Source of the DNA: Alphaproteobacteria bacterium
GTDB lineage: Bacteria > Pseudomonadota > Alphaproteobacteria > UBA828
Direction of reading: 5' to 3'
Length of the DNA stretch: 64,000 bases
Assembly: GCA_022826345.1 (NCBI GenBank)
Contig: JAJDVB010000017.1
Coordinates: forward strand, 18,487 to 82,486
This document shows, one piece after another, positions 1-8,875 of this stretch. Under the pieces are notes generated by a model. The model was not told the origin of the DNA and ran no database searches. It was given only the letters and a program-made list of their open reading frames with translations. Made by a program: the position numbers and the translations under genes. Position 1 is the first letter of the stretch; each line of letters opens with the position of its first letter.

Positions 1-120
1 AAGAAGAAGAGCGCCGGGCGCGGCCGCAAGTCCGCTACGGCCAAGACCGGTTCGGCGCGGTCGAAGGCCAAGCGCGGCTCGCGCCGGCAGGCAGACGCGC
101 CGGCCGACGGCGCGCCCTAG
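1..120 (+). CDS. topA: DNA topoisomerase I, C-terminal tail (5' truncated by window)
   Basis: An open frame enters from the window edge and ends at a TAG at 118-120. It encodes about 39 residues that are almost entirely Lys, Arg, Ser, Ala and Gly, beginning KKKSAGRGRK. Such basic tails end alphaproteobacterial TopA proteins, and topA followed directly by rnr is a common alphaproteobacterial order. RNase R starts 15 bases downstream. No catalytic part is visible, so the call rests on tail composition and synteny; another protein with a basic tail is possible. Confidence 0.6.
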   Translation, partial: KKKSAGRGRKSATAKTGSARSKAKRGSRRQADAPADGAP

Positions 121-135
121 CGGCGCGCGGCGCAC

Positions 136-2340
136 TTGGCGGGCAAGCCGGCTCCCTTTCCGACCAGGGACGAGGTTCTGCGCTTTGTTCGGGAGAGCCC
201 GGGCAAGACCGGAATGCGCGAGATCGCCCGCGCCTTCAACATTCGCGGCAACGATCGCGCCGCGCTGAAGGATCTCGTGCGCTCACTGGAGGCGGAGGGT
301 GCAATCGATGCGCGCCGCACGCGGCGCCGCCCCACCGGCACCCTGCCGTCGGTCACGGTGCTGGAGGTGGACGGCCTCGACGCGGACGGCGCGCTTACGG
401 CCCGGCCGACGCGCTGGGACGAAGACGATCCGCCCCCGCCGATCACCCTCGACCCCGCACCCCGTGGCGTGCCCGAGCCGGGGGAAGGCGACCGCGTGCT
501 CGCGCGGCTCAGGCCCGCGCCCGATGGCGGCTACTTGGCGCGGCCCATGCGCGTGCTCGATGCCGGCCCCCGCCGGGTGGTCGGCGTCTTTCGCGCCACC
601 GGCAGCGGCGGCGGCGTGATTGAGCCCGCGGAGCGCCGCTCCCGCCGCAGCCTCGTGGTGCCGGCGGAGCAGACCGCCGGTGCGCGCACGGGCGAGCTGG
701 TGGTGGGCGAGACCGAGCCCGGCAGCCGGCTCGGGTTGGCCGACGCCAAAGTAATCGAACGACTGGGCGACGCGGACTCGCCCGGCGCGATCAGCCTCGC
801 CGCGATCCACGCCCACGGCCTGCCGCTCCGCTTCCCCGACGAGGCGCTGGCTGAGGCGGCGCAAGCGGCGGCACCGGACCTCGACGGACGCGCCGACCTG
901 CGGACCCTGCCCCTGGTGACCATCGACGGCGCCGACGCCCGCGATTTCGACGATGCGGTCTGGGCCGAGCCCGACCCCGCGCCGGACAACAAGGGCGGCT
1001 GGCGCGCGGTCGTCGCCATCGCCGACGTGGCCCACTTCGTTTGCCCCGGCAGCGCTCTCGACAGGGCGGCACAAGAGCGCGGCAATTCCGCCTACTTCCC
1101 CGATCGCGTGGTGCCCATGCTGCCCGAGGCGCTCTCCGCCGAGCTCTGCTCGCTGAAGCCCGGTGTCGACCGCGCCTGCCTCGCGGCGCGCCTCCGCATC
1201 GACGCCGAGGGCGAACTACGCGACTGGCGCTTCGAGCGTGCGCTCATGCGCTCGGCCGCGCGGCTCACCTACGATGAGGTTCAGACCGCCGCCGAGCGCG
1301 ACGGCGAGGGCCTGGCAGCGCCGGTCCGTGCCTCGATCGCCGCGCTCTACGGCGTCTACGCCGCGCTCAAGGCGGCGCGGGAGCGGCGCGGCGCGCTCGA
1401 CCTGGAGCTGCCGGAGCGCGAGATCACGCTCGCTGACGACGACACCGTGGCCCGCATCGGCTTTGCCCGCCGCCACGACAGCCACCGCCTGATCGAGGAG
1501 CTGATGATCGCGGCCAACGTCGCTGCCGCGAGCGCCCTCGAAGCCAAGCACGCGCCATGCATGTACCGCGTTCACGACCGGCCCGATACTGCGAAGCTGG
1601 ACGTGCTGCGCGAGTTCCTCCGCAGCCGCGGGATCGCCCTGCCGCGAAGCGGGGCCATCCGTCCCGATGCCTTCAATCGCTTCCTCGCCCTGCTCGAGAA
1701 CCCGCGCGATGCCGGCATCGCCAGCCTGATGATCCTGCGCGCCCAGGCGCAGGCCGCCTACAGCCCGCGCAACATCGGCCACTACGGGCTCGGCCTCGTG
1801 CGCTATGCCCACTTCACCTCGCCAATTCGCCGCTATGCCGACCTGCTGGTCCATCGCGCCCTGATCGACGCCTACGGCCTCGGGCCAGGCGGGCTTGGCC
1901 GCACCGAACCGGAGGCGCTGGAGCGCGTCGGCACGCACATCTCGTCCACCGAGCGGCGCGCGCAGGCCGCCGAGCGCGATGCCGGGGATCGCTACTGCGC
2001 CGCCTATCTGGCCGATCGCGTGGACGCCGAGTTCTCCGGCCGCATCGCGGGCGTTACCCGCTTCGGCATCTTCGTCGTCCTCGACGAGACCGGCGCCGAA
2101 GGCCTGGTGCCGGGCGCGACCCTCGGCGCCGCCCGCCCGCGCTTCGACTCCCGCCGGCACTCGCTCGCGGTCGATGGTCGCGTGCTGCGGCTCGGCGATC
2201 CGGTGGTCGTAACGCTGCGCGAGGCCGATCCCGTGGCCGGCGGCCTGGTCTTCTCGCTCTCGTCCGTGAACGGCGAGGCCTGGGAGTCGACGCGGGGCCA
2301 TGACGGCGGGCGGCGCGGAAAGCCGCGGAGGCGGCGCTGA
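136..2340 (+). CDS. rnr: Ribonuclease R (3'-5' exoribonuclease)
   Basis: The 734-residue protein is an RNase II/R family enzyme that degrades structured RNA processively from the 3' end in the cytoplasm. An N-terminal winged-helix segment (about residues 8-60) precedes OB/cold-shock-like domains. The RNB catalytic core carries the signature DARDFDDAV near residues 267-275, whose aspartates bind magnesium. An S1 RNA-binding domain lies near residues 645-720, and the end is basic (RRGKPRRRR). The start is a TTG 15 bases after the preceding stop; no better ATG lies in the conserved N-terminus. Length is normal for an alphaproteobacterial RNase R. The MFS gene begins two bases after its stop, so the two are likely co-transcribed. 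Confidence 0.93.
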   Translation: MAGKPAPFPTRDEVLRFVRESPGKTGMREIARAFNIRGNDRAALKDLVRSLEAEGAIDARRTRRRPTGTLPSVTVLEVDGLDADGALTARPTRWDEDDPPPPITLDPAPRGVPEPGEGDRVLARLRPAPDGGYLARPMRVLDAGPRRVVGVFRATGSGGGVIEPAERRSRRSLVVPAEQTAGARTGELVVGETEPGSRLGLADAKVIERLGDADSPGAISLAAIHAHGLPLRFPDEALAEAAQAAAPDLDGRADLRTLPLVTIDGADARDFDDAVWAEPDPAPDNKGGWRAVVAIADVAHFVCPGSALDRAAQERGNSAYFPDRVVPMLPEALSAELCSLKPGVDRACLAARLRIDAEGELRDWRFERALMRSAARLTYDEVQTAAERDGEGLAAPVRASIAALYGVYAALKAARERRGALDLELPEREITLADDDTVARIGFARRHDSHRLIEELMIAANVAAASALEAKHAPCMYRVHDRPDTAKLDVLREFLRSRGIALPRSGAIRPDAFNRFLALLENPRDAGIASLMILRAQAQAAYSPRNIGHYGLGLVRYAHFTSPIRRYADLLVHRALIDAYGLGPGGLGRTEPEALERVGTHISSTERRAQAAERDAGDRYCAAYLADRVDAEFSGRIAGVTRFGIFVVLDETGAEGLVPGATLGAARPRFDSRRHSLAVDGRVLRLGDPVVVTLREADPVAGGLVFSLSSVNGEAWESTRGHDGGRRGKPRRRR

Positions 2341-2342
2341 TC

Positions 2343-3554
2343 GTGTCCTCCGCCCGCACCCGTTGGGACATCGTGGCCCTTGCCTTCACGGCCGGCTACA
2401 TGGTGGGCATGCAGGTCGGCAAGGTGCCGCCCTCGCTGCCGATGCTGGAGGCGGAGCTCGCCCTGCCCCGCGTCATCGCCGGGCTGATCGCGTCGTCCTT
2501 CTACGGCATGGGCGCGGTCCTGGGCGTTGCCGGCGGGGTGATTGTCGACCGGGCGGGCATCGGGCGCATGGTCTTCGTGGGCGGCGCCGTGATGGCGCTC
2601 GCGAGCCTTGCCGGCGGCTTCGCGGAGAACGGAGCGCAACTGCTGGCGGCCCGCATCGTCGAGGGCTTCGGCTTCGCCACCCTCACGGTTGCCGGGCCCA
2701 AGATGCTCGTCGCCGCGACCGATACCGGCGTGCGCCGCTTCGTCCTCGGCGTCTGGGGCACCTACATGCCGGTCGGCATCGCGCTCTCGCTGGTGATCGC
2801 GACGGTGCTGCTGGAGCCGGTCGGCTGGCGCGGCCTCTGGTTCATCAATACCGGGCTGATCCTGCTCTTCCTGCTCGCCTTCGCCTGGGTCGCGGCGCCG
2901 GGGCGCTGGCAGATGCCGGCGGCGGGCACCACGTTCGACCGCGCAGGCGTGCGCGCGACCCTGGCGCGGCCGGGGCCATGGCTCTTCGGCGCGGCCTTCG
3001 CGATTTTCGCCGTGCAGTGGCAGGCGCTGATGGCGTGGCTGCCCACCTTCCTGATCGAGACACAAGGCCGCTCGGTCGAGGCTGCCGCGCTCTTCACCGC
3101 GCTCTTCGTCCTCGCCACCACTGTGGGCTCCGTAACCAGTGCGTGGCTCTTGCAGCGTGGCGTTGCGCGCTGGCTGCTGCTGGGACTCACCTTCACAGGC
3201 ATGGGCGTGTGCGCTGCGACGCTCTTCGCGCCCTTCACGCCCGTCGCCGCCAAGATCCCGCTGGCCGTCTGCTTCGCCTTGGCGGGTGGCCCGTTACCCG
3301 CCGTCTGCTTCGAAGGCGGCATCGCCCACGCGCCGAGCCAGGCGCAGGTGGCGATGGCCGGCGGCTTCGTTGCGCAGGGAGCCGCGCTCGGCGCCGTGCT
3401 CGGCCCGCCGCTGCTCGCCGCCGTGACCGAGGCGCTTGGCGGGTGGGACGCCGCATGGTGGACCATGCTGGTCTGGTCCTCCCTCGGCATGGCAGTCGTT
3501 GTCGGCGTGTGGCGGGCAGACGCACGTCTCGGACGATTGGCGGCCGCGACGTGA
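2343..3554 (+). CDS. MFS transporter
   Basis: A 403-residue inner-membrane carrier of the major facilitator superfamily. About twelve hydrophobic segments are visible in two halves, with MFS-like loops such as GMGAVLGVAGG after segment 2 and a long central loop near residues 190-210. The start is GTG two bases after the rnr stop. Its TGA overlaps the ATG of the next gene (TGATG), suggesting translational coupling with the phytase-like protein. The substrate cannot be read from the sequence; a related carrier that may handle organic acids lies at 24.9 kb. Confidence 0.85.
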   Translation: MSSARTRWDIVALAFTAGYMVGMQVGKVPPSLPMLEAELALPRVIAGLIASSFYGMGAVLGVAGGVIVDRAGIGRMVFVGGAVMALASLAGGFAENGAQLLAARIVEGFGFATLTVAGPKMLVAATDTGVRRFVLGVWGTYMPVGIALSLVIATVLLEPVGWRGLWFINTGLILLFLLAFAWVAAPGRWQMPAAGTTFDRAGVRATLARPGPWLFGAAFAIFAVQWQALMAWLPTFLIETQGRSVEAAALFTALFVLATTVGSVTSAWLLQRGVARWLLLGLTFTGMGVCAATLFAPFTPVAAKIPLAVCFALAGGPLPAVCFEGGIAHAPSQAQVAMAGGFVAQGAALGAVLGPPLLAAVTEALGGWDAAWWTMLVWSSLGMAVVVGVWRADARLGRLAAAT

Positions 3555-4540
3555 TGGACGGCCGCTCGCTGACGCGCACCCTCATTGCCGCAGCCATGGT
3601 CGGCGCGCTGGCGCTCGCCTGCGGCGACGCGTTCGCGGCATCCGCCTCGCTCTCCGCGCGCCCGGTCGCCCTCGACCCGACCGACCGCACCGTGCGTCAG
3701 GTCGGCCGCCTGCACTTCCTCGGCGGGCTGGACCTGCGCAGCAAAGAGGTGGCATTCGGCGGCCTCTCCGGCCTTAGCGTCACAGCCGACGGGCAGCTCA
3801 CCGCCGTCACCGACCGCGGGCAGTGGTTCACCGCCCTCATCGTGCGGGACGATGCCGGCCGCCTCGTAGACCTGACAGACGCCGCGCTGGGACCGCTCCT
3901 CGACACGAAAGGCCGGCCGATCAAGGGCGAGTGGCGCGACGCCGAGGCGCTGGAGCGCCTGCCCGGCGGCGACTGGCTGGTGAGCTTCGAGCAGCGTCAC
4001 CGCGTCTGGCGCTACCCGTTGGAGACCGGCGGGCTGCAGGGCCGCCCCGTGCCCTTCCCGACACCGAAGGGCATCGCGGCTGCCCCGCTCAACGGCGGGC
4101 TGGAGGCGCTCACCCCGCTTGCCGACGGCCGTATCCTGATGCTGGCGGAAAGCCTCAGGCGCACAGGCGGCTCCCGCGCCGGCTGGCTCTTCGGCGAGGG
4201 CGGCGTCGAGCCCCTCGGCTACCGCACCGAACGGGACTTCAAGCCGACCGACGCGGCGATGCTTCCGAACGGCGACGTGCTCATCCTCTCGCGCTACTTC
4301 AAGCTGCTCGGCGGGTTCAAGGCGCGGCTCGAGCGGATTCCCGCCGGCGCCATCGAGGGCGGCGCCGTGCTGAAGGGCGAGCTGCTCGCCCGCTTCGCGC
4401 CGCCGCTCACGGTGGACAACTACGAGGGCGTGGCCGTGGCGCGCGATGCTAACGGCGGGACGCTCGTCTACATTCTCTCCGACGACAACTTCCATTTCCT
4501 CCAGCGCACGCTCCTGCTCCTCTTCCGTCTGGACGAATGA
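3554..4540 (+). CDS. Esterase-like activity of phytase family protein, secreted
   Basis: A 328-residue protein with an N-terminal signal peptide: basic start MDGRSLTR, hydrophobic core, then an Ala-rich cleavage region around residues 28-32. The mature part looks like the 'esterase-like activity of phytase' family (six-bladed propeller). Recurring motifs include GGLSGLSV, a DRGQWF segment, GGLEALTPL and a late DNYEGVAV. Members are predicted periplasmic or secreted phosphoesterases of uncertain substrate. The start codon overlaps the MFS stop by one base, so it belongs to the rnr-MFS transcription unit. The family call is from motif pattern; substrate is unknown. Confidence 0.75.
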   Translation: MDGRSLTRTLIAAAMVGALALACGDAFAASASLSARPVALDPTDRTVRQVGRLHFLGGLDLRSKEVAFGGLSGLSVTADGQLTAVTDRGQWFTALIVRDDAGRLVDLTDAALGPLLDTKGRPIKGEWRDAEALERLPGGDWLVSFEQRHRVWRYPLETGGLQGRPVPFPTPKGIAAAPLNGGLEALTPLADGRILMLAESLRRTGGSRAGWLFGEGGVEPLGYRTERDFKPTDAAMLPNGDVLILSRYFKLLGGFKARLERIPAGAIEGGAVLKGELLARFAPPLTVDNYEGVAVARDANGGTLVYILSDDNFHFLQRTLLLLFRLDE

Positions 4541-4620
4541 CGTCCCGCGCGGGTCTGCGCGGCGCACGCCCGATGGTGCTACCATCGGGCCGAGAGGCAG
4601 AACGGCGCAGGCGGAGAGCG

Positions 4621-5895
4621 ATGGGCTACACGATCGCCGAAAAGATCATGGGGCGCGCGAGCCGGGCGGGCGTGCCGGTGCCGGCCGGCACGGAAGTCGA
4701 GGTCAAGCCCGACTACGTGCTGGGCTACGACTTCCCCGGCTATCTCGACCTCATCTTCAAGCAGATGAAGGAGGAGTTCGGCGTCGAGCGCGTCGCCGAG
4801 CCGGAACGCTACGCCCTCTTCATCGACCACATGGTGCCCGCCAACACGCCCGAGGAGGAGGAGCTGCACATCGTCACCCGCACCTGGTGCGCGGAGAACG
4901 GGGTCAGGCTCCACGAGCGCGAAGGCATCGGCCACCAGGTGGCGGCGGAGGCGGGCTATGCCGTGCCCGGCGGCTTCGTCGTCCACTTCGACGGCCACAT
5001 CGCGCAGCTCGGCGCCTTCGGCACGCTGGCCATCGGCATCCATACGCAGCTGCTGGAGGCCTTCGTCCGTGAGCGCATCGACTTCACCGTGCCCGAGACC
5101 ACGCGGGTCAACCTCACCGGCCGGCTCGCCCCCGGCGTGATGGCGCGCGACGTGTTCCACCATCTGGTGCGCGTGCTCGGGCCCCGCTCCTGCCGCTTTC
5201 AGGTGCTGGAGCTGGGCGGCCCAGCACTCGGCGACATCTCGCTCGAAGGCCGCCAGACCATCACCGGACTCGCCATGTTCACCGGCGCGCTCACCGCGAT
5301 CTGCAACCCGGACCGCCTCGCGCTGGACTACGCCGAGGCCCACGTGAACGGGCCCTTCGAGCCGCAGGCGAGCGACGCGGACGCCACTTACGCCGCGCTT
5401 CACGAAGTAGACTTGACCGATCTCGCGCCTATCGTCGTGGTGCCGCCCAACCCGGCCGCCACCGCCGATCTCGCCGACCATGCCGGGCTGGAGGTCCAGG
5501 CCGGCTATCTCGGCTCCTGCGCCTCCGGCCGGCTCGAGGACCTGCGCGCCGCCGCGGCGGTGCTCAAGGGCCGCCGCGTCGCGCCGGGCTTCCAGCTCCA
5601 CGTCGTGCCCACCAGCCAGGCGATCATGGCCGACGCCGCCCGCGAGGGCCTGCTGACCACGCTGATCGAGGCCGGCGCCTTCGTCACCTCGTCGTCCTGC
5701 GATTACTGCTACGGGCGCATCGCCACCATGACCGCCGGCCAGCGTGCGGTCTCCACCGGCACGCTCAACGTGACGGGGCGCATGGGGAGCCCCGATTCCG
5801 AAATCTATCTTTGCAACGCCGCGGCGGTTGCAGCATCGGCGCTGGAAGGGCGGATCACAGACCCCCGCCCATATCTGGCCGAGGCCGCGCCATGA
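4621..5895 (+). CDS. Aconitase/isopropylmalate dehydratase-like large subunit, divergent
   Basis: A 424-residue protein resembling LeuC-type large subunits: a [4Fe-4S] hydro-lyase acting with the next gene. Cluster cysteines are present in LGSCASGR (usually IGSCTNxR) and SSSCDYCYG (CxxC). Also conserved are IDHMVP and GIGHQV, which match the aconitase DH and H motifs. The usual active-site DSHT is DGHI here, so a substrate-binding Ser is lost, and HDFPG reads YDFPG. ATG 4621 is chosen because it aligns with family N-termini (AEKIMGRA); an upstream in-frame extension to 4537 looks noncoding. The stop overlaps the small-subunit start by four bases. It is probably not the leucine-pathway enzyme; a dehydratase for another hydroxyacid fits better. 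Confidence 0.8.
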   Translation: MGYTIAEKIMGRASRAGVPVPAGTEVEVKPDYVLGYDFPGYLDLIFKQMKEEFGVERVAEPERYALFIDHMVPANTPEEEELHIVTRTWCAENGVRLHEREGIGHQVAAEAGYAVPGGFVVHFDGHIAQLGAFGTLAIGIHTQLLEAFVRERIDFTVPETTRVNLTGRLAPGVMARDVFHHLVRVLGPRSCRFQVLELGGPALGDISLEGRQTITGLAMFTGALTAICNPDRLALDYAEAHVNGPFEPQASDADATYAALHEVDLTDLAPIVVVPPNPAATADLADHAGLEVQAGYLGSCASGRLEDLRAAAAVLKGRRVAPGFQLHVVPTSQAIMADAAREGLLTTLIEAGAFVTSSSCDYCYGRIATMTAGQRAVSTGTLNVTGRMGSPDSEIYLCNAAAVAASALEGRITDPRPYLAEAAP

Positions 5896-6413
5896 GCCTT
5901 GCGCCCCTACGCGGCCGTGTCGCCTACGTCTTCGAGGAGGCGGATTTCGACGTGGACCAGATCGTCGGCGTCGAGAACATCCGCCTCACCGACCCCGACG
6001 CGCTCGCCACCTGCGCCATGCGCCGCTTCGACCCCGGCTTTGCCGAGAAGGTCGAACCCGGCGACGTGGTCGTCGGCGCAGAGAATTTCGGCTACGGCCA
6101 CCCCCACTTCGCGCCGATGATCGGGCTACGCCGCCTGGGTGTCCGCGCCGTGATCGCGGACTCCTTCGCCACTGGCTACTGGCGGGAAGAGATTGCCGAG
6201 GGCTTCCCGCAGATCGCCTGTCCCGGCATTACCGGCCTCGTCCAACGCTGGGACGAGATCGAGATCGACTGGGACGCGGCCGCGGTTCGCAACCTGAGCC
6301 GGGGCGGCGCGCTTCCCATCGCCCCTTATTCGACCGCCGAGCGCGGCATGCTGCAGGCCGGCGGCCTGATCCCCTACCTGCGCGAGAAGCTCGCCGCCCA
6401 CGGCGGCGGCTGA
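5892..6413 (+). CDS. Aconitase/isopropylmalate dehydratase-like small subunit, divergent
   Basis: A 173-residue swivel-domain subunit of LeuD type that should pair with the product of the overlapping upstream gene (ATGA overlap). The family motif around the catalytic serine, normally NFGxGSSREHA, reads NFGYGHPHFAP here. The Ser-Ser-Arg triad that supplies the catalytic base and carboxylate-binding Arg is therefore replaced by His-Pro-His-Phe. The rest of the fold is recognisable: LGVRAVIADSFA follows the motif and a glycine-rich C-terminus ends the domain. Either this is a family with different chemistry or the proton acceptor is another residue. Subunit pairing is secure from the overlap; substrate is not. 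Confidence 0.75.
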   Translation: MSLAPLRGRVAYVFEEADFDVDQIVGVENIRLTDPDALATCAMRRFDPGFAEKVEPGDVVVGAENFGYGHPHFAPMIGLRRLGVRAVIADSFATGYWREEIAEGFPQIACPGITGLVQRWDEIEIDWDAAAVRNLSRGGALPIAPYSTAERGMLQAGGLIPYLREKLAAHGGG

Positions 6414-6419
6414 GTCCCG

Positions 6420-6881
6420 TCACGAGCCGGAGCGGTACTTCTCCGGCATCTGTGGGCTGTTGGCGGGATTGGTGTCGTGCTTGGCGAGTCGCGTCACGAC
6501 GCCCGCGCCGACCAGTGGCTCAAGCGCCGCCTCCAGCGCGTCCGCTTTGTCCCTGGCGTAGACCTCCGCGCCGCTGACGTGGATCAAGAACGATTTCACG
6601 TACTTCGCCTGCTTGGCGGGGTCGGCGATCACCGCCTTGGTCCAGGCGTAGAGGGGGTAGTGCTCGATGCCGTTTTCCTCGGCTTCCGCGCAATAGCCGG
6701 CGAAGGCGTCGTACTGGCAGATGAGCCGCGCATCGTGGGCGGCGAGGATGTCCCGCAGCGGCCCCAGCCCCGGATGCTGCGCCCCCAGCCGCGCCGCTTC
6801 GGCCGCGTCCTCGGCAAGATCGACGCGGAGCTGGTATTGCCACTCGTCCGTCGTCTCGGCGCCCGTCGGTTCTTCCGCCAC
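6420..6881 (-). CDS. Conserved-looking hypothetical protein (153 aa)
   Basis: I do not recognise this protein. It is soluble and acidic, with helical stretches and no membrane segment. The start is set at GTG 6881 because CAGAAAGGAGG lies just upstream with eight bases of spacing; the longer open frame to 6980 has no such site and would overlap the next gene more. The translated start VAEEPTGAETTDEWQYQLRV suggests an independent small domain. It lies on the minus strand, convergent with the lyase small subunit (stop codons seven bases apart) and divergent from the PxpB-like gene. Confidence 0.65.
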   Translation of the reverse strand: MAEEPTGAETTDEWQYQLRVDLAEDAAEAARLGAQHPGLGPLRDILAAHDARLICQYDAFAGYCAEAEENGIEHYPLYAWTKAVIADPAKQAKYVKSFLIHVSGAEVYARDKADALEAALEPLVGAGVVTRLAKHDTNPANSPQMPEKYRSGS

Positions 6882-6966
6882 GGCAGACGCCTCCTTTCTG
6901 CGCGTTCGTGACGCGCACCCATGCTTACGCCGCTCGCCGCCCCGCGCCAACGGCGAATCGTCCGCT

Positions 6967-7842
6967 ATGATGCGCGGCATGCGCTATGAAGAGCCCCTGG
7001 TCTCGCCCAACGGCGACCGCTTCGTCCTGATCGAGTTCGGCGACGACGGCGGGCTCAGGCTCAACCTGCAGGCGCGCGGCTTCGCCAAGGCCGTGGACGA
7101 GGCTCGCATACCCGGCGTGATCGAGACCAATCCGGGCTTCAACTCCGTGCTCATCGAGTACGACTGGCAGCGCATCGCCTACGACGACCTGGTGCGCGAG
7201 GCGCTGGCGTTGGCCGACGCGGTGGGGACCCCCGACGAGATCGAGAGCCGGCTGGTCCACGTGCCCACCCTCTATCTCGACCCGTGGACCCGCGGCTGCA
7301 TGGAGGAATACCACCGCACCATCAAGGAGCGGCCCTACGACCCCGAGTTCATCGTGGCGGAGAACGGCCTCTCGGGGCTCGACGAGCTGGTCGCGCTCCA
7401 TTCGGCGACGGAATACTGGATCGGCATCATCGGCGCCTATCCCGGCCTGCCGCTCATGCGCCCGCTCGATCCGCGCTGCATCATCTACGCGCCCAAGTAC
7501 GACCCGCCCCGCATGTGGACGCCCCAAGGCGCGGTGGTCTGCGCCGGCGGCCAGAGCGCGATCCAGACCCTGCACTCGCCCGGCGGCTTCAACATGATCG
7601 GCCGCACGCCGCTCCCCATGCTGGACCCGGAGGGGCGCATCCCGGCCTTCGGCGGCGGCATCGCGCTGCTCCGCGTCGGCGACCGCATCAAGTTCGATCC
7701 CATCGACCGCAGCGAATACGACCGGATCGAGGCGAAGCTCGCAGAGGGAACCTACCCCTTCAACATCGTCGAGTATCAGCGCTTCTCGCTTTCGGCCTAC
7801 GAAGCCTGGGTCGCTTCGCTTGACGCGGAGCAGCGGCATTGA
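6967..7842 (+). CDS. PxpB/KipI-like (allophanate hydrolase subunit 1 family) protein
   Basis: About 291 residues, resembling subunit 1 of the biotin-independent 5-oxoprolinase and allophanate hydrolase family (PxpB/KipI). The core carries VVCAGGQSAIQTLHSPGGF and MIGRTPLPMLDP, matching the family GIAGGQT...SPGGW...IGRTP region. The usual GFxPGFAYL loop is replaced by GAYPGLPLMRP, so it is a divergent branch. Alternative ATGs lie at 6970 and 6979, none with a clear ribosome site. Its stop overlaps the PxpC-like start (TTGA), as expected for two subunits of one enzyme. No pxpA-like LamB/YcsF gene is next to it, so 5-oxoproline cleavage is not assured. Confidence 0.75.
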   Translation: MMRGMRYEEPLVSPNGDRFVLIEFGDDGGLRLNLQARGFAKAVDEARIPGVIETNPGFNSVLIEYDWQRIAYDDLVREALALADAVGTPDEIESRLVHVPTLYLDPWTRGCMEEYHRTIKERPYDPEFIVAENGLSGLDELVALHSATEYWIGIIGAYPGLPLMRPLDPRCIIYAPKYDPPRMWTPQGAVVCAGGQSAIQTLHSPGGFNMIGRTPLPMLDPEGRIPAFGGGIALLRVGDRIKFDPIDRSEYDRIEAKLAEGTYPFNIVEYQRFSLSAYEAWVASLDAEQRH

Positions 7843-8840
7843 GCCCGGTGCCCGTCATGGAGGTGCTGAAGCCCGGCCTGGAAACCACGGTCCAGGACTA
7901 TCCGGGCCGCATCGGCGTGGTCAGCACCGGCTACCCGATCTCGGGCCCGATGGACGGCTGGTCCTTCCGCATCGCGAACCGCCTGGTGGGCAACGACGCC
8001 AGCGCCGCGGGGCTGGAATGCCAGTTCATCGGCCCCACGCTGCGCTTTCACGACGACCGCGTGGTCGCGGTGTGCGGGGCCGAGATGCCTGCCGCGCTCG
8101 ACGGCGAGCCCTTCGAGAGCTGGACCAGCGTCGCCGTCCGCGCCGGCCAGACCGTGGCGCTCGGCTCGGCCACGCGCGGCGCGCGCGCCTATCTCGCGGT
8201 CTCGGGCGGCATCGACGTGCCGCCCTTCCTCGGCTCCCGCGCGACCTATCGCCTAGGGCAGATCGGTGGGGTGGAGGGAGAGCCGCTCAAGGCGGGGCAG
8301 CACCTGCCGCTTGGTACTGGTGACGGCACGCCGGGCCGCCGGGCCGCGGCCCACGCCCGGCCGTGCTTCCCCGAGGACCGGGTCTGGTCGGTCGAAGCGG
8401 TGCCGGGGCCCAGAGAGGACTGGATCGACGAGGCCGGTCACGCCCGCTTCCTGACCAGCGACTGGCGCGTCTCCGCCCACAGCAACCGGGTGGGCGTCCG
8501 CCTCGAAGGGCCCGAGTGGACCTTCACCCGCCGCGCCTACGACAAGTCGCCGGAGAACGGCACGCACCCCTCCAACATCATCGAGCACGGCTACGGCCTT
8601 GGCTCCATCAACCTCTGCGGCCAGACGCCCATCGTCCTCGGACCGGACGGGCTAACCCTCGGCGGCTTCATCAACCCCTACACGGTGCCGACGGGCTCGC
8701 TCTGGAAGCCCGGCCAAGCGCGGCCAGGCAACATCTTCCGCTTCACCGCGGTCACGGTGCGCGAGGCTCAGGAGGCCCGTGCCGCGCTCGATGCGCTCTG
8801 CGAAGCACCCGACGCGATCGAGGAGATCGGCGCAGGCTGA
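7839..8840 (+). CDS. PxpC-like (allophanate hydrolase subunit 2 / biotin-dependent carboxyltransferase family) protein
   Basis: A 333-residue partner of the preceding gene. The hallmark AYLAVSGGIDVPPFLGSR (about residues 120-137) matches the subunit-2 family motif GGIDVPxVLGS, and SNRVGVRLEGP and the late GGFINPY correspond to other conserved turns. The start is TTG 7839 overlapping the upstream stop; ATG 7857 is an alternative that removes six residues. Together the pair forms a KipI/KipA-type complex that in known members opens or carboxylates small amides such as oxoproline or urea derivatives. The neighbouring lyase and permease suggest catabolism of an imported organic acid or amide; this is inference. 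Confidence 0.8.
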   Translation: MSPVPVMEVLKPGLETTVQDYPGRIGVVSTGYPISGPMDGWSFRIANRLVGNDASAAGLECQFIGPTLRFHDDRVVAVCGAEMPAALDGEPFESWTSVAVRAGQTVALGSATRGARAYLAVSGGIDVPPFLGSRATYRLGQIGGVEGEPLKAGQHLPLGTGDGTPGRRAAAHARPCFPEDRVWSVEAVPGPREDWIDEAGHARFLTSDWRVSAHSNRVGVRLEGPEWTFTRRAYDKSPENGTHPSNIIEHGYGLGSINLCGQTPIVLGPDGLTLGGFINPYTVPTGSLWKPGQARPGNIFRFTAVTVREAQEARAALDALCEAPDAIEEIGAG

Positions 8841-8875
8841 GGGCACTCCAGTCCCCGCCGCACCGGTTTCTATCC

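Noticed and set aside
2762..4585. A 607-codon minus-strand frame under the MFS and phytase-like genes
   Set aside because: It crosses two well-supported genes, has His/Arg/Gly-rich shadow composition and no family motif.
8363..8875. N-terminal extension of the ABC permease frame
   Set aside because: This part overlaps the PxpC-like gene in another frame and is Arg/Pro-rich shadow. The membrane protein pattern starts at GTG 8876.
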